DNA of 64,000 nucleotides from a virus, in IMG/VR virus record IMGVR_UViG_3300017769_000001, positions 1 to 64,000 of that record; one strand, written 5' to 3'. A program made the translations under genes and the position numbers. Positions 49,538 to 56,273 of this stretch are shown here, one piece after another; the stretch's first letter is position 1; each line of letters starts with the position of its first letter. The notes beneath the pieces are model-generated. The model saw only the letters and a list, made by a program, of their open reading frames with translations. It was not told the DNA's origin and did not search any database.

Positions 49538-49987
49538 TTAGAGTCCACTCATTTCCAGAACGCTTTCCACCATGGTGGCTTCCAATTTTTCTTTCAGCTC
49601 TTCGTCTTTTTTATTCGAAATGTGCTTTATCGATTTCACAACTTTATAACGAATGTAGTTGGCTGTTGACGGTGCTACCCATAAGTCAGCAGGAACTCCA
49701 TCGATATCTATACTCTGGAGATCGCCGTCATCATCAAATCCAGCGCGAACTTTCCCAAAAATATAAACCCCGTCAAGGTTACTCTCGTGAGACGCTATGG
49801 TTGCATGTTTGGTGGATGTTATTTTGAGATTTTTCTGTCTGAAATACCGCAGTATGTACGTATCCAGATCGGTCGTATACCCACTCTTTCTGAGGTATTG
49901 GTTTTTATTCCAAACCCGCAGATAAAGTAGACCGACAATGAGATAGTCCATAATGGTTTTTCTCTTAAAATTATACCGGTTACTCAT
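49538..49987 (-). CDS. Membrane-anchored small protein, C-terminal Leu, 149 aa
   Basis: N-terminal hydrophobic segment IMDYLIVGLLYLRVW after a basic start, then a soluble alpha/beta domain (SNLDGVYIFGKVRAGFDDDG) and a charged helix ending VLEMSGL. AAGGGAGTG upstream. Function unknown. Confidence 0.6.
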   Translation of the reverse strand: MSNRYNFKRKTIMDYLIVGLLYLRVWNKNQYLRKSGYTTDLDTYILRYFRQKNLKITSTKHATIASHESNLDGVYIFGKVRAGFDDDGDLQSIDIDGVPADLWVAPSTANYIRYKVVKSIKHISNKKDEELKEKLEATMVESVLEMSGL

Positions 49988-49998
49988 ATCACACTCCC

Positions 49999-50199
49999 TT
50001 AAACCCAGTCCCAGTTTTGAAGTTTGTGGCGGTTCTCTGTCAAAGCGTCCGCCACTTCGATGAGTTCTTGAATTGACGATACGGCTGTCTGTCTTTCCGT
50101 AGTACCGTCTAAGACGATAATGTCTCCTTCGGCAGTTACGTTAACATCCATGTTAGCACGCTTGCACAACTCGATGAGTTCTTCAATCTTGTCCGCCAT
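49999..50199 (-). CDS. Small protein, 66 aa
   Basis: MADKIEELIELCKRANMDV..., helix followed by strands (VTAEGDIIVLDGT) and a second helix; ends QNWDWV. Overlaps the next upstream gene by 17 nt. Confidence 0.6.
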   Translation of the reverse strand: MADKIEELIELCKRANMDVNVTAEGDIIVLDGTTERQTAVSSIQELIEVADALTENRHKLQNWDWV

Positions 50200-50494
50200 C
50201 GTTTATAACCTTCATCTTCGATACGTTGGTTACGGTTTCTTCGGTGATGCATTCTTTTGTCAACTCTACGAAGTCATCAACAATTTGATCTGTGACTTCC
50301 TGCTTTACCTGAAGAAACCGCTTGTTTACTGGATGTCCGGTTTTGTGATCCCCGACAACAAGCATCGGCATCAGCTTGTTGTGTCCCAGATGAACCATCC
50401 ACTCACGACCATTGTAATCGAACGTCTTGATGACGTCAACCTCGTAGGAATGATTCTCCGGATCCAGACCGATGATTTTAGCTTTTGCTTTCAT
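50183..50494 (-). CDS. Hypothetical protein, 103 aa
   Basis: Beta-rich start (MKAKAKIIGLDPENHSYEVDVIKTFDYNGREWMVHLG) then helical. Overlaps neighbours in a tight operon. Unknown function. Confidence 0.6.
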   Translation of the reverse strand: MKAKAKIIGLDPENHSYEVDVIKTFDYNGREWMVHLGHNKLMPMLVVGDHKTGHPVNKRFLQVKQEVTDQIVDDFVELTKECITEETVTNVSKMKVINDGGQD

Positions 50495-50720
50495 CCCACT
50501 TCCTCACCTTGTTTGCGATTTGAAGAATCTCTGAATCAGTCAGAGAAGTGTTAACCGTTCTGCGTATTTCACAGCAAAGCTCTTCAAATGTCAACGTCGA
50601 TGTTTCTTCGGTTTTCTTCTTACCAAATATTCTGTCGTAGTTTTCGCTGTATGCCTGATAGGAAGAACTTCCTGCCCGTGTTTTAATACTGTCTCCAGTT
50701 ATGTCGTTTCTTGCTGCCAT
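50478..50720 (-). CDS. Small protein, 80 aa
   Basis: Starts MAARNDITGDSIKTRAGSSSYQ; helical C-terminal half (FEELCCEIRRTVNTSLTDSEILQIANKV). Overlaps by 1 nt with the upstream gene. Unknown. Confidence 0.6.
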   Translation of the reverse strand: MAARNDITGDSIKTRAGSSSYQAYSENYDRIFGKKKTEETSTLTFEELCCEIRRTVNTSLTDSEILQIANKVRKWDESKS

Positions 50721-51319
50721 TATAGTAGCTCCAGTCTCAGTTTTATAAATGAATGATCAATGTCGCTCATCGTAACATAATCGTGATCGAATGTTAATTC
50801 CAAATCAAGACACGAGTGATCCATGTGCGCCAAGTACTGATGATAAAAGAATTGCGAATACAAACTCTCCGAATGGAACTTATCGTAAGAGTTTAGAAAC
50901 TTACTATACAATTCACCGACCATGATCGTCATCCAATACGTCGGCTTGACTTTGAACGCCGCTACTGGTTTTTCGTATGTAAGATCTTCTCTATAGTACA
51001 TGAATGAAAGTGAGCACTGAGTTCCAGACAAATAGTCTTGATGGATCCCCACAATGAGACCTCCGATTTTGAAGAACGCCTCATGTGGAGTTCCAAAACA
51101 AATCCCGGCTCTTCTCATATCATCCATGTCTAGCCGTCTGATCTCATCAATGATACAGAATGCCTTGAACATTTCTTCGGAACCACCAAACCGCATCATA
51201 AACCGATTTGAAGTTATCAATCCGGGGAGTGCTATGTTGTATGCGAGATTGTACCAGCGCATTCTCCTGAAGAACTTCTTTCTCCGGTTCGTGAATATCG
51301 TCTGGTCGTTAAGATCCAT
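50720..51319 (-). CDS. Hypothetical protein, 199 aa, C-terminal Leu
   Basis: Basic aromatic N-terminus (NRRKKFFRRMRWYNLAYN), IGGLIVGIHQDYLSG core strand, ends FIKLRLELL. Looks paralogous to the next upstream product (same basic start and EIRRL/EIRKL helix followed by an IG.LVV strand). Unknown function. Confidence 0.6.
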   Translation of the reverse strand: MDLNDQTIFTNRRKKFFRRMRWYNLAYNIALPGLITSNRFMMRFGGSEEMFKAFCIIDEIRRLDMDDMRRAGICFGTPHEAFFKIGGLIVGIHQDYLSGTQCSLSFMYYREDLTYEKPVAAFKVKPTYWMTIMVGELYSKFLNSYDKFHSESLYSQFFYHQYLAHMDHSCLDLELTFDHDYVTMSDIDHSFIKLRLELL

Positions 51320-51320
51320 T

Positions 51321-51863
51321 TTACAAATCCTTCAGTTCATTCATGATGAAAGCTTCTTCCAATGCTTGTTTGAGTTCGTTGCTGTCTTCTATTGCTTCAA
51401 ACCTTTTATTGAAGAAATGTTCGTGGAATCTCAGATACCCTTTATTATTCAACGCCGAGGTTTCTTTAATGACTTTTCTAACAGCCCTCAGAGTAGGATA
51501 ATCCGGATATAATTCTCTATCGCCTAGTAGTGGATTCGGAATTGCTTTCAAAGCACCGCTAGTCCTAAAAACGGTGATCGAACCGTCGGCATATGGGTGG
51601 TTCCCATACCATATATGCACCACTAGCCGACCAATGACAATGATTTTCTGCATATTACTTTCGTAAAAATCATCTATTCTTCCTTCCGATATCAACTTCC
51701 TGATCTCGCACAACATACAATAGAGAATCATCATGGTCTCTTTGTCTTTTGATATCCTTTTGAGTCGCCGATTAAAGAATATACACATGATGAAGTCTGG
51801 TGTTAAATACTTCTGGATCTTCCACCTTCTGCATCTTGCAGGCGTCATAAAGGATAGCATCAC
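51321..51863 (-). CDS. Hypothetical protein, 180 aa, C-terminal Leu
   Basis: MTPARCRRWKIQKYLTPDF start (ATG 51848 is an alternative), helix MLCEIRKLISEGR, strand IVIGRLVVHIWYGN, ends MNELKDL. Probable paralogue of 50720. Unknown function. Confidence 0.55.
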   Translation of the reverse strand: MMLSFMTPARCRRWKIQKYLTPDFIMCIFFNRRLKRISKDKETMMILYCMLCEIRKLISEGRIDDFYESNMQKIIVIGRLVVHIWYGNHPYADGSITVFRTSGALKAIPNPLLGDRELYPDYPTLRAVRKVIKETSALNNKGYLRFHEHFFNKRFEAIEDSNELKQALEEAFIMNELKDL

Positions 51864-52129
51864 CGACCCCGGATAGTTTTAGTGATCTCCGCTTCTGCTT
51901 GCTTCACTGCGTCGATCAGCTGGTTGAGATTCTGTGCTGCTTCCATCGCATTCATACACTCTCGCTTCATCAGCTTGGTGGCAATTGCCTCGTATGAAGG
52001 ATGAAACGTCCTTGACTCAGTGATCTTATCATCGCCATCACGAGTCTTTCCGACCTTACGCTCAACCAAAATGAAGTCGTGTTCTCTCGGGCCTACTTCA
52101 ATAGCCCACTTCTCATTGAGTTCGATCAT
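51860..52129 (-). CDS. Hypothetical protein, 89 aa
   Basis: ATG 52129 preceded by AAGAGGAA. MIELNEKWAIEVGPREHDF, strand-rich then a long charged helix ending KTIRGR. Overlaps the upstream ORF at 52113. Confidence 0.6.
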   Translation of the reverse strand: MIELNEKWAIEVGPREHDFILVERKVGKTRDGDDKITESRTFHPSYEAIATKLMKRECMNAMEAAQNLNQLIDAVKQAEAEITKTIRGR

Positions 52130-52319
52130 TTGAAATTCCTCTTGTTTGAATCCATTGTTCAACTGTTAGCCCATTATAGCACGAAAGATCCACATATCTC
52201 CAGCCCCTTTTGCTGTCCAAGTAAGCAAAAGATGTCTCGTCTATAAACGCGTAACGAACTCCCTTATACTCGCGTATTTCAGGAGTTCTTATGATAGTCG
52301 ACACCAAGCTCCAGCTCAT
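52113..52319 (-). CDS. Hypothetical protein, 68 aa
   Basis: MSWSLVSTIIRTPEIREYKG..., with RYAFIDETSFAYLDSKRGW. It overlaps both neighbouring genes by 17-41 nt, unusual even for this compact operon; coding status moderately supported. Confidence 0.45.
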   Translation of the reverse strand: MSWSLVSTIIRTPEIREYKGVRYAFIDETSFAYLDSKRGWRYVDLSCYNGLTVEQWIQTRGISNDRTQ

Positions 52320-52473
52320 TTAAAACCTCCTGTAGACGATCTGAGAGCCCTACACGACAGGAAGATATTTTAACCGGGTGGAAGCTCCCGCCATTAGGCG
52401 ATTCTTCTTTCGTATTCAGAATATCGAGAAGTTCAGTGACTGTCGCCTTGAGTTTCGCGTTATCTTGATTCAT
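52279..52473 (-). CDS. Small helical protein, 64 aa
   Basis: MNQDNAKLKATVTELLDIL, a leucine-zipper-like helix, then RVGLSDRLQEVLNELELG. Strong ribosome site AAGGAGAT overlapping the end of the upstream gene; starts at an ATGA overlap. Confidence 0.65.
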   Translation of the reverse strand: MNQDNAKLKATVTELLDILNTKEESPNGGSFHPVKISSCRVGLSDRLQEVLNELELGVDYHKNS

Positions 52474-52637
52474 TTTAATCTCCTTATGTCAATTGCATCC
52501 GCGTTATAGTCCCATGCAGCCCGGTCGATCTTATTAGTCGCCGTCCAAGCACTTTGAAAGAACCATACTCTTGCGATAGCATATCCAACAGGAACTCCGT
52601 TACGAACCAAGTTGGCAGTGTAAAATTTCTTGAACAT
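52470..52637 (-). CDS. Small protein, 55 aa
   Basis: MFKKFYTANLVRNGVPVGYA..., ending ADAIDIRRLK. Its stop overlaps the next start (ATGA). It begins right after the T-run of a terminator and downstream of a TTGACA-17-TAGAAT promoter, so it is the first gene of the 45-52 kb minus-strand operon. Confidence 0.6.
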   Translation of the reverse strand: MFKKFYTANLVRNGVPVGYAIARVWFFQSAWTATNKIDRAAWDYNADAIDIRRLK

Positions 52638-52638
52638 A

Positions 52639-52682
52639 AAAAAATCCCCTTTAAAATCCTAATATCGGATTCTAAAGGGGAT
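52639..52682 (-). terminator. Terminator of the tRNA transcript (minus)
   Basis: AATCCCCTTTAGAATCC and GGATTTTAAAGGGGATT form a long stem followed on the minus strand by TTTTTTT. The -10 of the next promoter (TAGAAT) lies inside its 5' arm. Confidence 0.75.
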
Positions 52683-52697
52683 TGCAGTAGATGTCAA
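52669..52697 (-). promoter_or_regulatory. Sigma70-like promoter TTGACA-17-TAGAAT (minus)
   Basis: Same -35/spacer/-10 as promoters at 54721 and 59137. Starts transcription within the terminator loop, thereby removing the terminator 5' arm from its own transcript. Confidence 0.7.
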
Positions 52698-52702
52698 TAC
52701 GA

Positions 52703-52822
52703 GAGTGATGTGAGAATCGAACTCACCAGAACATCAGAAGCGCATTTCCGGCGTCCCTCCAGTCAACCACTTCTCACAAACCACCAACGCGCTGATGACT
52801 GTGATGTCAGACCTTATCACCC
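52703..52822 (-). ncRNA. T-arm-containing structured RNA (tRNA-like), copy 1
   Basis: 120 nt. Outer stem GGGTGAT/ATCACTC, then 3' T-arm GTGAG-TTCGATT-CTCAC exactly as in a tRNA. Instead of D and anticodon arms there is a long insert helix: CATCAG/CTGATG stacked on CGCGTT/AATGCG. No CCA is encoded. Shares the internal sequence ACTGG..GGAC.GCC with copy 2. Confidence 0.6.
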
Positions 52823-52828
52823 ATAAAA

Positions 52829-52906
52829 TGGTGCCCATGGCATGGATTCGAACCTGCGACCTATCGCTTACAAGGCGATTGCTCTAACCAACTGAGCTAC
52901 ACGGGC
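52829..52906 (-). tRNA. tRNA-Thr (TGT)
   Basis: Acceptor GCCCGTG/CATGGGC, anticodon arm ATCGC-CTTGTAA-GCGAT, T-loop GTTCGAATC, encoded CCA. Confidence 0.9.
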
Positions 52907-53091
52907 TTAAAAAATATGATGTAGTACACTGCTCCAACTGAACAGAAACTCATCGCAACATAAAACAAACAACGAGCAACAACCGCTTTAACTGACATGG
53001 TGTTGAATATCACTTCTGGTATGATTGCTATCAAATTAGCTACACAGCAAATCGAAACAAATAACAGAATCACCACAATCATCATTGTCAC
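52897..53091 (-). CDS. Small membrane protein inside the tRNA array, 64 aa
   Basis: Nearly all hydrophobic: MTMMIVVILLFVSICCVANL as the first helix and VVARCLFYVAMSFCSVGAVY as the second, ending FFKPV. Its stop lies within the first nucleotides of tRNA-Thr. Coding status rests on the hydrophobic composition only. Confidence 0.45.
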   Translation of the reverse strand: MTMMIVVILLFVSICCVANLIAIIPEVIFNTMSVKAVVARCLFYVAMSFCSVGAVYYIIFFKPV

Positions 53092-53104
53092 CGTAGTTAT
53101 GTAA

Positions 53105-53179
53105 TGGAATCACTGACCGGACTCGAACCGATGTATTACGGGTTGCAACCGCACGCATAACCAACTCTGCCACAGTGAT
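53105..53179 (-). tRNA. tRNA-Cys (GCA)
   Basis: Perfect acceptor ATCACTG/CAGTGAT, anticodon loop TTGCAAC, T-loop GTTCGAGTC, encoded CCA. Discriminator U as in bacterial Cys tRNAs. Confidence 0.88.
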
Positions 53180-53180
53180 A

Positions 53181-53256
53181 TGGAAAGGGTGCTCGGACTC
53201 GAACCGAGGATTACCAGAATCAAAATCTGGTGCCTTACCAACTTGGCTACACCCTA
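53181..53256 (-). tRNA. tRNA-Gln (TTG)
   Basis: Anticodon arm CCAGA-TTTTGAT-TCTGG, T-loop GTTCGAGTC, encoded CCA. Weak first acceptor pair (T1-T72), similar to the open U1-A72 of bacterial tRNA-Gln. Confidence 0.88.
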
Positions 53257-53353
53257 TCAAAATGTGGGAGTGAACCGCAAATCCTCCCTACCCTGTGGTT
53301 CGGCTAAAGCTAGAAGACAAAAAGGCCGATTGCAGGTTTTCAAGTTGTTTATC

Positions 53354-53454
53354 GCATCGCCAGTCAAGGACTCGAACCTTGTCTCCCGGTTGTCTCCTTC
53401 CCTAGTGTTGGGCGAGTCCAGCCAGTTTGCTCCAATACACCACATAGGCGATGC
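53354..53454 (-). ncRNA. T-arm-containing structured RNA (tRNA-like), copy 2
   Basis: 101 nt. Outer stem GCATCGCC/GGCGATGC (8 bp, perfect), T-arm CAAGG-TTCGAGT-CCTTG, and an insert helix GTGT(A)TTGG/CCAACAC with one bulged A in place of the anticodon arm. Same plan as copy 1. No encoded CCA. Confidence 0.6.
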
Positions 53455-53471
53455 GTCTTACTCGAAGGGCA

Positions 53472-53831
53472 CTACCCCTTCTTTCTGAAATCGTTCAACG
53501 TTTTCTTTGAAACGTCGAGTATTTTCAATGTTTCTTCGGGCTTCCAAGTCACGCAACTCGGCTCACTCGAAGGTTCATATCTGTTAGAGTACACGTATCC
53601 GTTAACCGAGTCAACCTCTTTTTCGAAAACAGACCGCCAGTCATAACCGTGATCAATTTCCTCTACAAACCGACTCGTATCAACTTCTACTCTGTGAAGG
53701 AAAAACTCAGAGTTCCTTCCGATCTTCCGAGCAACCGCTTCCAGAGCACTTTCCAGAGATCCAACATGAACACCCTGTTCTGTACACCGGAATCGACTTA
53801 TGAGTACCGGCGATGCATGATACGCTATCAT
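53472..53831 (-). CDS. ART-like protein without leader, 119 aa
   Basis: MIAYHASPVLISRF, then GVHVGSLESALEAVARK and FFLHRVEVDTSRF. The YHASP..I..F ... GxHxG...A ... V pattern is a variant of the small ART/toxin-like fold seen in the tagged proteins at 41-45 kb. No MRVEEL leader; located among tRNAs and translationally coupled to the next gene, so probably not packaged. Confidence 0.55.
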   Translation of the reverse strand: MIAYHASPVLISRFRCTEQGVHVGSLESALEAVARKIGRNSEFFLHRVEVDTSRFVEEIDHGYDWRSVFEKEVDSVNGYVYSNRYEPSSEPSCVTWKPEETLKILDVSKKTLNDFRKKG

Positions 53832-54109
53832 GGTGCTGGTTTCTCTGCGGATCCTTTCCTTCCCTCTGCAACGTATCCGGATTCGAAATTCGGAAGCTGC
53901 ATTACAGGTTCAGTACTGATAACCTCCAGCCGCGTTACATCCATCCATGACGACATGTTATACTCGCCTTTCTCATCGGCTTTCATAGTCAACACAGCCT
54001 GAATGCATCCGTAAAGGTCAAAGGAAACCGTGGTGACAACCCCTTCGATACCAGTTACTTTGTCTTTCGCACGATAACCAAGAAGATTCAGATGACTGTT
54101 TACGCTCAT
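53828..54109 (-). CDS. Hypothetical protein, 93 aa, KOW/DUF-like beta barrel
   Basis: NLLGYRAKDKVTGIEGVVTTVSFDLYGCIQAVLTM is the pattern of short phage beta-barrel proteins (GxxVxDxxTGxxGxVxxxxFxxxGCxQ). C-terminal tail Gly/Glu/Pro-rich. Overlaps the ART-like gene by 4 nt. Confidence 0.7.
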   Translation of the reverse strand: MSVNSHLNLLGYRAKDKVTGIEGVVTTVSFDLYGCIQAVLTMKADEKGEYNMSSWMDVTRLEVISTEPVMQLPNFESGYVAEGRKGSAEKPAP

Positions 54110-54145
54110 AATGCTTACTCGTTTGGTTGTGTTTAACGGTAATGC

Positions 54146-54239
54146 CCTTACAGGGTACGCCTGCCCGATTCACGAGAGTCACATGGCGCGCTTTCCATGC
54201 TTCGGCGGTTGTTTTGTTTCCGCCACGCACCCTGTAAGG
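54146..54239 (-). ncRNA. Inverted-repeat RNA element in the tRNA array
   Basis: CCTTACAGGGT and ACCCTGTAAGG (11 bp, perfect) enclose 72 nt including an inner hairpin GGCGG...CCGCC. The element directly follows tRNA-Tyr in the transcript and probably folds as a separate processed RNA. An ORF of 70 codons spans it in part, but its end overlaps the 53828 gene. Confidence 0.5.
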
Positions 54240-54250
54240 ACACTTTAAAT

Positions 54251-54344
54251 TGGTGGGGCCGGTTGGAATCGAACCAACGTTGTGTCATTGTGCCGGTTTT
54301 ACAGACCGGAGAGGAACATACACCCAGCGTCCTCAAACGTCCCC
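54251..54344 (-). tRNA. tRNA-Tyr (GTA)
   Basis: Class II tRNA: anticodon arm CCGGT-CTGTAAA-ACCGG, long variable arm, D-stem GAGG/CCTC with an enlarged D-loop, T-loop GTTCGATTC, encoded CCA; one acceptor mismatch. Confidence 0.85.
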
Positions 54345-54348
54345 AAAA

Positions 54349-54426
54349 TGGTAGCGGGAGAGGGATTCGAACCCCCGTCATTTGGCTTATGAGACCAAGC
54401 TGGAACCAACTCCAGTCCACCCCGCG
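54349..54426 (-). tRNA. Initiator tRNA-fMet (CAT)
   Basis: Begins CGCGGGGTGGA as bacterial initiator tRNAs do. The first acceptor position is unpaired (C1-T72), the hallmark of initiators, and the anticodon loop is CTCATAA. Encoded CCA. Confidence 0.85.
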
Positions 54427-54430
54427 TCAA

Positions 54431-54560
54431 ATGTTATTTGGCAATCGCTTGCTGGCCTGAATGGGCAGACCTTAACCTGTAGCCGAGTCAGGTTCCCTCT
54501 CCCTTTGCTCAACATCTTTCGGGCTATATTGCAAAGGAACAAGCGATTCCCAAATAACAT
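54431..54560 (-). ncRNA. Structured RNA with 21-bp closing stem
   Basis: ATGTTATTTGGCAATCGCTTG and CAAGCGATTCCCAAATAACAT pair over 21 nt with one mismatch, enclosing CCTTTGC/GCAAAGG and AACCTG/CAGGTT helices: a three-way-junction RNA of 130 nt following the 54721 promoter transcript. Shares GAATCGCTTG with the element at 56437. Confidence 0.6.
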
Positions 54561-54575
54561 CTTTAGATCCGCCCT

Positions 54576-54714
54576 CGCCCACGACCCTTGCAAGGTTCGA
54601 TAATCGTGGGCTAGGACTTGCCAACTCACTTGATGGTTCCAAACAGGACTTGCACCCCTCGAACGCGCTATGCAGGAATCGAACCCAGCATCAAGATCGT
54701 TGACCATTTCGTTA
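54576..54714 (-). ncRNA. 5' leader structured region of the 54721 transcript, with T-loop-like motifs
   Basis: From the predicted start near 54714 the RNA can fold GGTTC/GAACC around TGGG-TTCGATT-CCTG (a T-arm-like hairpin). This is followed by the strong hairpin GCCCACGA/TCGTGGGC at 54576-54611. Probably non-coding. No tRNA cloverleaf can be drawn. Confidence 0.45.
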
Positions 54715-54720
54715 GAACCC

Positions 54721-54749
54721 ATTCTACACTGATGAATGAACTCTGTCAA
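54721..54749 (-). promoter_or_regulatory. Sigma70-like promoter TTGACA-17-TAGAAT (minus)
   Basis: TTGACA at 54744-54749, 17 nt spacer, TAGAAT at 54721-54726. Internal promoter of the tRNA array, driving fMet, Tyr and the downstream tRNAs and proteins. Confidence 0.75.
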
Positions 54750-54882
54750 CTGGCGCCTCCGTTGTTTTTTACAAGGCGGAAGCAAACCTCCTTGAAGCAG
54801 TTCCCGTGGCTTACCCAACTCGTTGATCCGACGAGCCTAATACGCTTGCCACTTCGGTATACACCCATGCTTAGGGTATATT
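54750..54882 (-). other. Non-coding spacer between tRNA-Lys and the internal promoter
   Basis: Contains hairpins CTCGT/ACGAG near 54820 and TATAC/GTATA near 54860-54880 plus GGCGCC-rich sequence. No tRNA or convincing ORF seen. Confidence 0.4.
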
Positions 54883-54960
54883 TGGTAGGGGCGGTGAGAC
54901 TCGAACTCACGACCTACTGGTTAAAAGCCAGTTGCTGCTAACCAACTGAGCTACGCCCCT
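54883..54960 (-). tRNA. tRNA-Lys (TTT)
   Basis: Perfect acceptor AGGGGCG/CGCCCCT, anticodon arm ACTGG-CTTTTAA-CCAGT, T-loop GTTCGAGTC, encoded CCA. Confidence 0.92.
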
Positions 54961-54975
54961 ATGTCCTTATTAATT

Positions 54976-55051
54976 TGGTAGTCGGAGTAGGAATCGAACC
55001 CACGTAGAACGGTATGTAAAACCGCCGCATAAGCCACTCTGCCATCCGACT
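54976..55051 (-). tRNA. tRNA-Val (TAC)
   Basis: Perfect acceptor AGTCGGA/TCCGACT, anticodon loop TTTACAT, T-loop GTTCGATTC, encoded CCA. Confidence 0.88.
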
Positions 55052-55055
55052 GAAT

Positions 55056-55134
55056 TGGTGTGAAGGACGAGAATCGAACTCGCGTATACAAGGGTCACAA
55101 CCTTGCGCCTTAACCAACATCGGCCACCTTCACC
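55056..55134 (-). tRNA. tRNA-His (GTG)
   Basis: Acceptor GTGAAGG/CCTTCAC with an extra 5' G (position -1), anticodon loop TTGTGAC, encoded CCA. The discriminator is A rather than the usual C that pairs with G-1. Confidence 0.88.
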
Positions 55135-55140
55135 ACAACG

Positions 55141-55401
55141 TTACTTTACGCTGTAACATGCTGTTCCGGTTGCATTCTCGTTCCCAGCGACGAAAACACA
55201 CCGAACGTCGTCGCTGAAAGCAGGCGTCCATTCATAGACGCGAACATCGAACCCATGGGTCTCCAGTTTATACTTCACATCGGAATCCCGAGTAGTCCAT
55301 GACATCGTCACTGCACTGTCAAGCCACCCCGCGTTTACAGCTGCGATTGATGAAAAACTGATCGCAACTGCTGCCAGTACTACAAAGAAAAGCTTCTTCA
55401 T
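55141..55401 (-). CDS. Small secreted protein, 86 aa
   Basis: ATG 55401 is preceded by GGAGAGAG. Signal peptide MKKLFFVVLAAVAISFSSIA with NAG/W processing region, then a 60-residue mature domain with two Cys (RCVFVAGNENATGTACYSV) likely forming a periplasmic disulfide. A secreted protein gene embedded between tRNA-His and tRNA-Ile is unusual. Possible roles are superinfection exclusion or envelope-protein inhibition; not recognised. Confidence 0.7.
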   Translation of the reverse strand: MKKLFFVVLAAVAISFSSIAAVNAGWLDSAVTMSWTTRDSDVKYKLETHGFDVRVYEWTPAFSDDVRCVFVAGNENATGTACYSVK

Positions 55402-55426
55402 TACTCTCTCCTGCTTTGGTTGTGGA

Positions 55427-55561
55427 TTGTGACGACTCAAGCTTACAAGGAATCCCGCTTAACGCTTCACACGGCATAAGACTCACACTAACCGTGTACC
55501 CTGCCACACCGGAGTCCCGGCGTTTCTTGATAAGGCATTACTCAAATGAGTGCCGTCACAA
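55427..55561 (-). ncRNA. Structured RNA closed by TTGTGACG/CGTCACAA
   Basis: 8-bp perfect closing helix around 119 nt, with an internal hairpin ACTCATTTGAGT and a GCCGGGACTCCGG hairpin. Ends 2 nt from tRNA-Ile, as if both are cut from one precursor. Confidence 0.55.
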
Positions 55562-55563
55562 AA

Positions 55564-55639
55564 TGGTGCTAGGATCTGGATTCGAACCAGAGACCAATCG
55601 CTTATCAAGCGAACGTTCTACCAACTGAACTATCCTAGC
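55564..55639 (-). tRNA. tRNA-Ile (GAT)
   Basis: Acceptor GCTAGGA/TCCTAGC, anticodon loop TTGATAA, T-loop GTTCGAATC, encoded CCA. Confidence 0.92.
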
Positions 55640-55844
55640 GCAAACGTTTGTCGTTAACACGAACAAAATCAAAAACCAATCGATGTAGTGATGTAAGTTC
55701 TTCTTCACTCATTTCTTTCTTACGACCGCACCGCTCACAAACTTTGTATTTCGTAACTCTCAGTAGAGACCGATACGGGTGACTGGGGTCGATCCGAAGC
55801 TTTTTATACTTATGGAATCCAACCACACACTTAAACGGTTTCAT
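55635..55844 (-). CDS. Small zinc-finger-like protein, 69 aa
   Basis: MKPFKCVVGFHKYKKLRID, then YKVCERCGRKKEMS: C..H and CxxC could bind one zinc. This C-x4-H ... C-x2-C layout is common among short phage proteins. Its end touches tRNA-Ile by 5 nt. Confidence 0.65.
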   Translation of the reverse strand: MKPFKCVVGFHKYKKLRIDPSHPYRSLLRVTKYKVCERCGRKKEMSEEELTSLHRLVFDFVRVNDKRLR

Positions 55845-56124
55845 TTCTAACACCATCTACTTCGTCGATATACCGCTGTGGTACTTTCTGACCAGAACAA
55901 AACTGGGTCGAAATCTCTGACTTGGAGTTCACATAAACATACCCACGTTCAATAACTCCGACTTCCTCGTTATAACGGTCGCGTACCAGTGCGATGTCTT
56001 TCCGATGATAATCCTTCTCTTCCATCAGAGCTTCTGAATAACTGTCGACTTTGTAGGTGTCTTGAATATCACCATGTTCGTCCACCTGCTCGACAACCCA
56101 TTCATAGGAAACTTTGTTTTTCAT
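55831..56124 (-). CDS. Hypothetical protein, 97 aa
   Basis: MKNKVSYEWVVEQVDEHGDIQDTY..., SYEWVVEQVDEHGDI followed by a charged helix and strands. Recognisable as a YEWxVExxDEHGDI phage small protein but without known function. Has promoter TTGACA-17-AATAAT at 56155. Confidence 0.65.
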   Translation of the reverse strand: MKNKVSYEWVVEQVDEHGDIQDTYKVDSYSEALMEEKDYHRKDIALVRDRYNEEVGVIERGYVYVNSKSEISTQFCSGQKVPQRYIDEVDGVRNETV

Positions 56125-56154
56125 GACATCTCCCAGAAGTTCTAGTGAGATTGA

Positions 56155-56183
56155 ATTATTTCACAATAGAGTTTCGATGTCAA
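56155..56183 (-). promoter_or_regulatory. Sigma70-like promoter TTGACA-17-AATAAT (minus)
   Basis: Perfect -35 with a 17 nt spacer in the gap between tRNA-Pro and the gene starting at 56124. Confidence 0.6.
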
Positions 56184-56192
56184 CAAGAATTT

Positions 56193-56270
56193 TGGTCGGA
56201 GTAGTAGGACTCGAACCTACGACCCTCTGCTCCCAAAGCAGATGCGCTACCAGACTGCGCTATACTCCGA
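56193..56270 (-). tRNA. tRNA-Pro (TGG)
   Basis: Acceptor TCGGAGT/ACTCCGA, anticodon arm TCTGC-TTTGGGA-GCAGA, T-loop GTTCGAGTC, CCA. Confidence 0.92.
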
Positions 56271-56273
56271 TGT

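Noticed and set aside
53260-53345. Another tRNA or T-arm RNA between tRNA-Gln and copy 2
   Set aside because: A GAACC/GGTTC pairing exists, but no T-loop or acceptor stem could be drawn.
54197-54941. Overlapping ORFs of 70-145 codons on both strands around tRNA-Tyr, fMet and Lys
   Set aside because: They run through tRNA genes and structured RNAs and have no plausible start sites.
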